38,426 nucleotides of DNA. Source: Branchiostoma floridae (lineage: Eukaryota > Chordata > Leptocardii > Amphioxiformes > Branchiostomatidae). The notes beneath the pieces are model-generated. The model saw nothing but the letters and a program-made list of their open reading frames with translations, made no database searches and had not been told where the DNA came from. The stretch spans positions 19,309,309 to 19,347,734 of the forward strand of contig NC_049984.1 of the NCBI RefSeq assembly GCF_000003815.2, read 5' to 3'. Below, one piece after another: positions 1 to 14,700 of this stretch; the first letter of the stretch is position 1, and each line of letters opens with the position of its first letter. The position numbers and the translations under genes are program-made.

Positions 1-72
1 CCAGAAACCTACAGCAACAGTCAACATAATCATCATAATCATGGAGGTATCAAATGTTTTCTAGAGACTAGC

Positions 73-302
73 ATAAGCCTTCTCACATTAGTTAGGACAC
101 ATGTGCGGCGACAGGCATTCTAGGTAATATGTCAAAGGCTAAGGCACACAAAAAGTCAACAAAAGCCGTCTGGACATTGTTATGCAAATCAAAACAATGG
201 TAAAGACAAGGACTGTTTACTTTTTGTGTGCCTTACCCTTTGACATATTACCTAGAATTCCTGTCACCGCACATGCGCCCTAACTAATGTGAGAAGGCTT
301 AT
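73..302. repeat. Foldback (inverted-repeat) element, about 230 bp
   Basis: The left arm (73-156) and right arm (219-302) are near-perfect reverse complements. The outer ends read ATAAGCC and GGCTTAT, and about 60 bp of single-copy spacer separates the arms. It has no coding capacity, so it is a MITE-like or foldback element. No clear target-site duplication is visible. Confidence 0.8.
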
Positions 303-1489
303 TCATTCGGTAAAATAAGCAGCATTCTGTATCTGGTTTTTCTTAGTACATGCCAACAATATATATATACATTTAGGTCCAGCACTCAAAATACCCACTT
401 GGACATTTGCAAATGCAACCACATTTTGCTTGGCGCCACTTGATTTTAAACCAGGAGAGTGCAGTGCAGTGTAACAACTTGAAATTTTACAGTGAAATCG
501 GAATGCCAGTTTTCTCCACCTTAGTAGGTGCATAAGCTTTTGTATTTATTCATTGATAAGATAAAACATGGTTATAAAACGTGGTTATATACCTACATGT
601 AACTGGAAAAAAGATAGGATAGCTGATTTGAAGAGAGTATTAAACAACTTGGAAGTGGGGCAACCTGAAAATCATGTTGATGGTGCAACCTGGCTGAAAA
701 AAGCATTTTCGAGCACTGAAGTATCTTTAGGGCAAAGTTTAGGCTATAGAAGTCTTCATCTTGTTCAGTTTGGCAGTCTCATAATAAGAAGAACAACAAA
801 ATAATTTTGTTCATGTGATTATGAATAAATAAATTATGTAATGTGAATAACAAGAATAACAACAGCCGTAAGAAGATGAAGGTTGTCAGAGGCAAAAGTT
901 GTCAACAAACCTTCAACATCTATTTCTACTTAATGGCGATATTCTAATGCTCACCTTGACTCCTATATGCTACCAGGATCGGTGGAATGAATGTGAGAAG
1001 AAAGCACGCGAACACAAATATCGTGGCTTTTGTACAAATGCTGGTTTTGTAGCGATGTAAAACGGGGTGAGAATATACTTCCACCACCGCCATTTTTTTG
1101 AACGCGAGGAATGTGAACGCATCTAAACAACTGCTTAGGAATAGACTAAGCAAACTATATCGAGATTAATTTTTTCCGTAAAAAAATTATGTTTTTATCT
1201 TATTAATAAGGTGTGATGTAATGTCAAAATCTGTTTATTTCAGTACTTACAGCGGTAAATTTTAAATTGATGTTACATTTTGACGCGTACAGGTCAAATC
1301 ATTTACCAAAGAGGCTTGTGGGTAATTTAGAATGTCTCACTCACTTTGAGGAGGTTTTCTTAATATTTGATTTCATTATTAACTACATTTTAGCACCACA
1401 AATCATACATATTCTGTAATAAAATAATCAAAATATTGTTCATACATTTTGTTATGACATTTTAGAGATTAGGATAACGGAAAAGTGAT
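303..1489. other. Intergenic DNA left of GABARAPL2
   Basis: This AT-rich stretch has only short open frames (for example 568-804 +), with no recognisable domain and no convincing splice-site framing. I see no gene here. Confidence 0.5.
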
Positions 1490-1644
1490 TGACATGTGAG
1501 TGGAATAGTCCGTCTGATTACGTCATTCCGAGAAATTCAGCTGATCTTCAGTCATCAAAACAAACTGGGACCTGAGTCATAAGCGGGAAATTTTTACCCA
1601 TTTTCACCTGAAATTCGACACGAGGAGGACCGCTTCTGTTGAAA
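1490..1644 (+). promoter_or_regulatory. Probable GABARAPL2 promoter and 5' UTR
   Basis: These are the bases just upstream of the GABARAPL2 start codon. They include a CRE-like ATTACGTCA (about 1517-1525) and an AP-1-type TGAGTCA (1573-1579). No TATA box is obvious. The assignment rests on position and these two motifs; the transcription start is not visible. Confidence 0.4.
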
Positions 1645-5659
<4,015 letters not shown>

Positions 5660-6565
5660 ATGGAAGGATCAATGACAAATTTTGATGGACACGTGTATCA
5701 CGGTGTATGCCCCCAAACAAACTCATGATATGCGATCAAGACGGACTGTTGTACAAAGTTTCAGATGTATACAGATACGGCGTAATTCAAGAAAAGATGT
5801 TTTGAGTTTTTAATCTGTCCAGTCTGCATGTTCACTGGATGACGTTTGTGATTTCTACCCAGTGGAACATGCTATAATTGTGCTCTATATGGTGATTCAA
5901 ATGTAATCATGGGGTTGGGATATATTCAAAGTAAAACCTACTAGTGCTGTTAGAGATATACATGTATGTGGATATGTTGCTGTCATACTCTCACTATCCG
6001 GTTTAGCGTCCGTTGTTCCGTCTTGAAGGGGATGGACATTACGGGAAGTCATCATGGTAAAGGGTTGTTAGAAATGTGAGAAATGATTTTATGAGTTTGT
6101 TAATCCTGCTTGTTTGTTTTAATATCAAGATCGAAGTTTTATTGTTTTAACCCTATCTTCCACTTTTCCACTTTTATTTGAAGAACTATTTTGGAAAGAT
6201 GAAAAAAAAAGTTACATATGAAACAGTCTTACTTCTTACTGTTGTCCTCTCTACCTCTCTGATTCCCAGATTAGAAAACAAGAGCTTCTGAAAAAAGCTA
6301 GTCTTTCGCTTACTTATATTGTGTAGGTAAAATTGTTTGGCATAGTTTGGTCAAGCGTGGGTGCCAAGTCTGCAACGTTGGCAGCTCTGGCACAGTTTGG
6401 TCAAGTGCTAGGTTATATAACTGTTTAGTAAGGTAGTGGTTCTCACAGAGTATATTTTACTTGAACTGTATAATAACACAACTGCATGAATGATGTTAAC
6501 TTTATTCGGATTGTTTCGCTGTTAAGAACGGCTCTGTTACAGTACAACAGGGTTTTATGAAAGTG

Positions 6566-6675
6566 CACTGTAGTAATCAAATTTATCAGTAGATGTGTCC
6601 TGAATTTCTGCAAGAACAAACACTGTAGTAATCAAATTTATCAGTAGATGTGTCCTGAATTTCTGCAAGAACAAA
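6566..6675. repeat. Exact 55-bp tandem duplication
   Basis: The 55-bp unit starting CACTGTAGTAATCAAATTTA occurs twice in tandem (6566-6620 and 6621-6675) with no visible difference. This suggests a very recent duplication, or an assembly artefact. Confidence 0.9.
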
Positions 6676-7273
6676 CAAAGTATTGTCACCATAAACAACT
6701 GAACATAAAATATTAACATGGCATATACAGTAATGGAAATATTTTTTTTAATGGCAAGATCATGTGAAAGGTAGATATTTTAAACTAAAACAGGTCCGTG
6801 GTATGTTTAATGGAACGTTTCGTTTCTTTTAGTAACGCAATTATGCTTTTACTTGACGGAGTCGTGACGTCACGCGTCAGACTCACTCCGTCGAGCTCGG
6901 TCAGAATCTTCCCTTTCGAAATTATAAATTAAATGTGGGTAATTCTATTTTCAACGCATCCGAGGGCTACTATTTTGCTGAAAGAAGTTTGTTACACGAA
7001 AATAGCCTGAAATTTCTTAGAGTAAGAAATTTCCGAATACGCCCCCCTCCCACACCATGTCAGATGCGGCGCACGCATCTTACACAATTCTAGATTTTGT
7101 AGCGGTGATTTTCCATAAAACAAAGTAAATGACATGTCAAACTGTTCTCTACAATGTCTGTTTTATTATAACCAAACAGCGAACATGTTAGTTTATAAAT
7201 TGTATACAATCTTACGAAGAAATCCTCACCGTTCACATCCGTCTCTGCAAATTCCTGCTTATAAGCCATACAG

Positions 7274-7515
7274 AAACCAAGCAGCACATTCATGGTAGGC
7301 CGATACGTATGTCATAACGTTACATACCGTCGAATCTGCAGGGTAGAATATCTCGCTAGCACGATATGGCATGGACCGCAAACCAAGCAGCACATTCATG
7401 GTAGGCCGATACGTATGTCATAACGTTACATACCGTCGAATCTACAGGGTAGAATATCTCGCTAGCACGGTATGGCATGGTCGACCCGGACGGACGGACG
7501 GACGGACAGACGGAC
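7274..7515. repeat. 106-bp spaced duplication followed by a CGGA microsatellite
   Basis: The segment 7274-7374 is repeated at 7380-7480 with about two differences. The second copy runs into an imperfect (CGGA)n tract (7487-7515). Confidence 0.85.
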
Positions 7516-7540
7516 AGAAATCTAATATCGGTCTGATTGC

Positions 7541-7566
7541 CTTTCGCCGCGGAAGCGCGGCGAAAG
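7541..7566. repeat. GC-rich 10-bp stem hairpin
   Basis: CTTTCGCCGC at 7541-7550 pairs perfectly with GCGGCGAAAG at 7557-7566 across a 6-nt loop. It is probably one end of the repeat that includes the CGGA tract. There is no reason to call it a terminator. Confidence 0.6.
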
Positions 7567-8353
7567 ACAAAAAACACTGCTACATTCATGTTAACAAAAC
7601 TCTTTTTGGACCTGTAACTTTTCTGCACAAATGTTACATGCAGACAAGTTTTTAGATATTTTAATGTATCTTATAGCATGGTCATAAATTATAGAAACCT
7701 TTATAGTGTGTGAATGCTAGCAGTACCATAGCAGAAGTCTCTGTCACCATATATATATTTTGTTTGTTGTTTGTTTTCCAAAACATATCTTGCAAGTGAC
7801 TGATATGTGCCTGCCCCTAAAATCAATCATGATAAGTATAACAAAATATCAGACCCCGTTTAAAGTGCCAGAAGTTTCTGCTTTGCCAAACTAGTTGATA
7901 ACGAGCTTTATTTGTTTTTCTTTTTAACTTTTAAGGCGTTTCAATAAAGACTGCATGCAGGTGGGAATGTTTGTGTGAAAGTGAATGCATTATGATGAAG
8001 TCCTGTATCATAATGTAGTTTAGTACCTTAATGGTGAATCTTCTTGTTAAGGTTGTTTCAAAGATTTATATGCAGATTTGATTAAGCTGGCTTTTACATG
8101 ATCTCGATACCTGTAATCTAATACTAGAACCAGTTTGGTTGATAATGACTTTTAATTATGATTGCTAGTGATGCTAGATATTGATGATATTAATGATATA
8201 ACTACAATGTTGCTTTTGTAAGGAACAGAATTATGTTCGTAGAAGGGATAAGACTCCTTGCACTGATTTGTAAAAAGCATAACATACAATCTCTACATTT
8301 TGACAAAAGAATATAGAGGAGAAATGATCATTGATGTGTACTGTTAGTACATT

Positions 8354-8359
8354 TTTATT
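8354..8359 (-). terminator. Candidate ADAT1 poly(A) signal
   Basis: AATAAA on the - strand, about 420 nt past the ADAT1 stop codon, is the first canonical signal met. If used, the ADAT1 3' UTR overlaps the GABARAPL2 3' region. Confidence 0.4.
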
Positions 8360-8717
8360 GCTGTTTTCAAGGCAAAGGAACGTATGTGTCAGTGTAACTC
8401 AGTAACATACATGTATGGTCATTCACTTACCATCCCAAATGCCCATTAGAATACAAAAACATGTATGAAGAAAAGAGATCCTACAGTGATGCAAGGATAT
8501 TTTTGGTCATTATATTATAGGTCCATGTATGTACAAGATTCAAGCAGTTATGCAAAATACTCAAGATTCTTGAATGATCTTACCTACCCAATGATAATTG
8601 TTGCGGAGAGACACTCGTGTTGTTGTCATCATACCAGTTGTACTGACATTACATTTTGTATTTTATAATCCTTGTTGACTTTTGTGTTTCGTCTTCCAAG
8701 TTGTTTATAGTGGAAGA

Positions 8718-8723
8718 AATAAA
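8718..8723 (+). terminator. Candidate GABARAPL2 poly(A) signal
   Basis: AATAAA on the + strand, followed within about 40 nt by GT-rich sequence (CGTGTACTGTGTTTTC) suited to a downstream element. It lies 55 bp before the ADAT1 stop codon on the other strand. The AATAAA at 7943-7948 is an alternative. Confidence 0.4.
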
Positions 8724-8777
8724 GCATTCCCCACTAGATACTTGAAGGCTCGTGTACTGTGTTTTCTTTCTGGATTA

Positions 8778-11700
8778 TCATGTAAAGTCTGAGTATTTGT
8801 CAGGGGACACAATCCATGTGTTAAAAACTCGCAAGAAGCAGGTCTTTGCTGTGTGGTGATCCCTTGCAGCTCTCTTGTAGTCTCCGTAAGTGGACAAATG
8901 CTCAGATCTGAGTAGGGAAGACATCATACTAGTTTATACTTTTACCATCTGATCAGTGTTCTAGCCAGCATGAAATTTCTTTCTTTCCCCTGGATTTTGA
9001 TTGGAAATCCTGTCGAAGATGTGATGATTTTGATCAGGGGGTCCCGGAGCATGCTCCCCCGGGAAAATTTTGAAATCTAGACCCTCTGAAGTGCAATTTC
9101 TATTTTGAGGGGCAAATTTTGCTGGTAGACCCAATTTGGTTCAATTGATATCTTTACATGCCGATTCTTTCCCTCACGGAGGATGGAATGAGCAAAATTT
9201 TTGTTCGTCCCCAGCAGCAAAATTCTGTCAAAGGACAGAAGGACGGATGCTGGCTAGAACTCTGCATGTAAAAGTATATAGATATACTATGCCGATCAAT
9301 GTTGTGCAATATTTGTTTTTCTTTCAAAATGCACTGCTGTTGAAACGGTAATCCATTTAAACATACCTCAATGGGTATGAATGAAAGTAGGACCATGGAC
9401 AATGAAAAGAGGAACTAACATAAGGGCATAGTAGTTTCCATAGTTTGTCATTGTCAGTCAAGCATTGTTCTTGCGCACCTGTTGCGTCATGCCATTGGAT
9501 ACCATAATGAGTTAGATTTGTGAAGCTTGCCATTGAACAAAGGACTAGAAAATTATTGAAGAGCTGTGTTTTCTCTGGTAAGAAGTTCTTGAGCGTGGGA
9601 CAACTTGGTCAAAACAAGGAGATTTAAATCACTCCTTGGTCAAAATAAAGAGGAATTAGCATTCATGAGACCACATGAAGGAGTGCTTATTAGTTATTAT
9701 AAAGCTCAACTACAAATTTTGGGAGGTATGTTTGTTACAACTAGAGGGCAAGGACAAGAGTGTTGATACACCTCTCAATCATACAAGACAACAAGATGCC
9801 ATAAAATAACAGCATTTTTACTGTAGACTCATAACAATTACCTTAATGATGCAGGTCTCCTTTCTACTGACAAACTGTTGAGAAGTTGCTTGAAGGTCTC
9901 AAATAGTTCCTTTCTACATGTAAATACCCTGTGAGAAACAACACAAGCATAAATACAGCAGTTCTGTACATTTAAAGATGTGTTTAATTTGTTAAAGGAA
10001 GAAATATCAAGTTTCTACTGATCAAGTGTCCAAGTTTCTACTGATCAAGTGTCCAAGTTTCTACTGATCAAGTGTCCAGGGTTTTAGAATAGTCTCTACC
10101 AGAGTCCTGCCTGGTCGAATAGTAATACTTTGGCCGGCCGACTCCCCTAGTGCACTATTGACTTTATTTGTCCAATTTCTACTATTAGACCACCGATCCG
10201 CGGAGCTAGTAGAGGCTAGTTTTAGATAAAGTTTTGCCAATAATGGATACACTACAACATAGTCTACTACTGTAGCTTTTAGAGTTTGTAGAAATGCCAA
10301 TAGAATTTAGATTTTTGTATGTATATTTGCTGTGTTATCTACCTTGCCTGTGGACTGCCCATTGTCTTCCTTGTGGTTCCCTGTCTGTACCCATTCACAC
10401 TCACATCTGTGCACCTCCCTGGGAAGGCTGCCCACATGATGGCTGTAAAGTAAATGACATGACGTTACTTCTCAAACTAAAGACATACAAGAAGACTTCA
10501 GTAAATATCTTGCAAAAATGGTACAGGTTCCATTGAAATCTCTGAGCTGATTATCCAAGAAAGATGTGCTAGTACTGTAAATGCATTTAAGTTCGCGGGG
10601 ATCTAATTTCACGATAGCTGGAAAATGGAGTGTTCTCGGTCGTTTAAGTTCTCAGTAGTGACTCCCCGCGTTTACAGTACTATACTCTAGTCACAAACTA
10701 ATATGAAAACCTGGCGCCCCTATGAACCACCAGTTGGAAACCACTTACTTATTACTCGGCAAGGGTGCTACAAGCAGATAGAACAGTACACTCTTGACTT
10801 AGACAGTGCTAGCGTGATCAACTGTCACTGACTATGAGAAATTGTGTCACATCTGTATTGTCACTTTGTATGTCTCTGTATGTCTTTAACTGTACGTATG
10901 TAATGTGTAAATTAGAGGAAGAATAGCCTCTGAAGAGGCTAAATGTGGATCAAAATAAACTCTAAACTCAACTCAAACTGATTTGTAGTGCAGTACTACT
11001 TTTCTATCATGGTGTTATGCAGTATGTCGTATGGAAAAATGAACGAAAGCGTACTCAAAACATTTGTGTCTTGTAAGTATTAAACAATTTGTATGTCTTC
11101 ATCGTGGCAAGAACCACAAACATTTCATTACTGTGAAGACAGAAGGGAAATGTTCACGGTGGCCGCGAACATAAAAACATCGCGAAAGTTTCTGCATTTA
11201 CAGTAACTATATCATACCTGCGGGAGCTGGCATGAGCTTGTCAGGTGTGGAACTCTGTTCTAACACAGCTTCCCTGTGGTGACAGAACTGAAGACATGAC
11301 TGCACACACCTGGGCTGGTGTAGCTTATAGGCAGGTGGCAGGTCCTGGATACCAGCACACCTGTCCACTATTCCTCTGTACATGGCATATGAACTGTAAG
11401 GACATCTGTGGACAATACACAATTGATATAAGTTTTCCTCTGTATGTAACATCTGAACTGACATCTGTAGACAATACATGATTGATTAACATTCTCCTTT
11501 GTACTTGATTGTAATAAGTTGACAGTAGACACCATTATGTTACAAAATTAAACTCTATATCTAGATCAGTCCTCTGATCTTTATCAAGTTGAAATGACCC
11601 AAACCCTAACCCCAGACCGGAAGTGTGACGTCACACCTGGACCTGCTGATTTCACACTTCCGGTCTGGATGTGTGACTTAGGGTTTGGGTCATTTCAACT

Positions 11701-14700
11701 TGATCAGGATCAGAGGACTCAGGTAGGAAGCTTGTTGGTAAGCACTTTATTTTGTGTACGGATATAGTTTAAAATTGTTACATAAATCTCTGTACATAGC
11801 ATCTGAACTGTAAGAACGATAAATTATTGATCTTGATAAAAGTTTTTAAAAAAGAAACAGGTCTACACCTATTATGATAGTGCTTTTGGGACAAACTATC
11901 AGGAAAATGCAAGGATGACAACCTACCAATCTCTGGTAGACTTTCAGAACTGTCACTCAAGAGTTCTACTTATGAACAACACAGCAACTGAAAGTCAAGG
12001 AAAACAAAAGGGAGAAGTTAAAGGGCATAAATTCTCACCGCCCTACAACAATGGTAGAGAAGTACACAGGCTCTGTCATGAAGTGACTCAGCAGTGCTCC
12101 CTGACAGCCCAGAATGTTCCATCTGGCCAGCTTGTCACTACAGGACAGGGACAGGGTCCGCTCCCCCCTGCCAGGCTTGGTCCTGAGCACCCACACCTGA
12201 TGATAGTCCAGTCCACCTTGCAGGGGGTCCTGTAACCCCCCTGGTACACACTTTGCACCTGTTCTGTGAACATCTGGCTCAGAAGTTTTCTTTACCTTTT
12301 CACATAATGTATCTCCTTCTTTCACTTTGTTTTCAGTTCTTTCTTCAAACTTAATTCCTTCATCAACATTTTTGTCATGACTGTCACTTGTGCTGCCAAC
12401 CTTTTCTCCCAGCAAACAATGAGGGTACTCCTTGTTGGTCGTCAGCTTCTTTGAAGCCTTTTGTTGCTCTTGATCACAAGCGTTCTCTGCTTTTCTCTTC
12501 TGAGTTCCCAGCTGTGGTGAGTTCTGTGAAGCCTGTGAAACTCTCTCAGGCCGTACCACAAAACCATGGTCAATTGTCTCTTCAGACTTGCTTCCTTTGG
12601 GGAAAATAGAAGCATCTCCACCTGCAACATATCATACATTTATTTATTTATTCATTAGAAATGTGACAAGTACATTATGTAGACTCTCAGGCAACGCTGC
12701 TGATATTTACATGCAGGGCCAGATGATTGCACAAGAACATTACACTGGCATTATCAAGAACTCAAAACGAACTCATATCTAACAAGTTAATCTAAAATCA
12801 GTCTACAATATATTTACAATCTACAATCTAAATCATACACACTTGTAATTACACTATAGCTTGTTGTTTGAGAACATGACAAGAAAGCATGGCTTTCAAC
12901 ATTTTCATGTGCATACATTGTACATTTAGTAAACATGGCTTTTCCAGTAAGATGTACTTGTATTGAATTCAGTTGACAGACAGTTCATGCTAATTTCATT
13001 GCCGAAGAAGAGTGGTAGATGTCACTCGAAACATCCAAAAGTAGATCTCTGACTTTTATGCAGTTGTATAAATTGAATTTCCTCTTAATAGTAGCATTGT
13101 TTACCTAGATGTCTAATCTTCATAGAAGTATACATGATTTTTCCTTGATACCCTGCAGTAGATTTTTCTAATCTCTTTAAGAGAGCAATACAAATTAAAG
13201 TGATTTTTTCTACTAGCATTTGTACTAATACAATTATATAGTAAACAAGGTGACCAAAACTAAAAGCAAGTCCTGAAACTCACAAGGTGTGTGGCTGGTG
13301 AACAGGTGAAATTTGACACCTGGTTTCAGACCACACCTGCAGTCAGCACCTGGAGTCGTGAACACAGCACTGTGCTGTCCATGGTAGGCCATCTGGAGCT
13401 GGTGATACAGGTACCTGATAATGTGGGGGAAAAATTCCTTTGTCAGTTATCAGCTCAATAGCAAAAAATGCTGCACAGCATTTGGTGATCTATTGTACAA
13501 TATCTATGTACTGGTGAAGATGTGGTCATCATTTAGCCTGGGTACCATCCAGAGAGTAGTTCACTCCAGCATTTATTATACACTATATACAGTCGCTTCT
13601 CGCTCCGACATTTATTTAACACTATATACAGTCGCTTCTCGCTCCGACATTTATTTAACACTATATACAGTCGCTTCTCACTCTGACATTTATCATACAC
13701 TTGACATACAGTCGCTTCTCTGCTGTTCCGTCTGGGATCCGTGACCAAGTTAACGTCTGGAATTGTCCAAATTTTGGACGAGGGCGCTGATTGGTCTCTA
13801 CACATGAGCGAATTAAGGAATGGATTCAAGTGCTTGTTTGAACAGGCGTTCCAACATCGAAATTCCCTCCATCCGCTAGTGGAGGCCTGTTGTCATCGAA
13901 CGAGTGCTAGAACACATTCCTTAATTCGCTGACATTAACTGACATAACCTCCAAACAGTTTGAATGTGCAGATCTCCAGACGGGTAGCAGAAGCGAATAT
14001 AGGAGCGAATTACTACCCGAATGGTATCCAGGCTGGTCATCTGGATGTACCTGAGAAAGGCTCTCCTGGCAATGATTTCTGCATGACTGTCATGGAGGAC
14101 ATCCCCTGGACAACAGTAGAATGGTAACATTAGCTGATCAATAAGTTGAAACATATACAGTATTATACAAAAATATCTCAACTAGATCAAATGTAATTTG
14201 TCTAATAATTATACATGTACAATCATGGTTGTATAATCACTCAAGTCTATATCAATTTATAATTTGTTTAAAAAGCACAGTTCATAGTGTGATCAAAACT
14301 ACACAGGAAAGATTACTACTAGTATACAGCCACCCTATCAAACGGATTTGAATGACTGCATTGCCAATGTAATTAAGGTGATTCAAAACTGTCCTTGAAG
14401 TGACAAAGGAAGTCTCTGTGGCCAAGCGGTAAGCAACCCCGCTGCTTGGCCATCTGGATCCAATTCCTTGGATCTGTAAGCCTGGTATCCAGGCGTATTA
14501 TAGCTCCTGTCAGTCTCTTCTGTCCTCTCTGCAAATACGCATTTGCAGAGAGGACCGGACAGAAGAGACTCAGGAGCTATAATACGGTTGGATACCAGGC
14601 TATGGCTATCTGTGGGCCTGAGTTCTATCTCGGGGTCGGCTAAGTTCGGACATGTTATGAGTGATTGCGTTGTCTTTCAGAGGGCACGTAAAATGGGGGT

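Larger units (their letters stand above)
5660..8777 (+). other. GABARAPL2 3' region and convergent intergenic DNA
   Basis: No protein gene is seen between the GABARAPL2 stop (5659) and the ADAT1 stop (8778 on -). Poly(A) signals AATAAA on + lie at 7943-7948 and 8718-8723. On - they lie at 8354-8359 and 7907-7912. Either + site would give GABARAPL2 a 3' UTR of 2.3-3 kb; a shorter variant signal cannot be excluded. The stretch also holds a 55-bp and a 106-bp tandem duplication and one GC-rich hairpin. Confidence 0.55.

Noticed and set aside
13921-14181. 86-codon - strand frame containing [17 protein letters not shown] and read on as one protein
   Set aside because: Only 14051-14105 is exon 3 of ADAT1. 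The codons after FLR are intron; the true continuation (YLYHQLQM) is in the next exon at 13414.
14413-14480. Functional tRNA gene
   Set aside because: The A box is good, but the B box is degraded and the arms do not complete a cloverleaf. A SINE head fits better.
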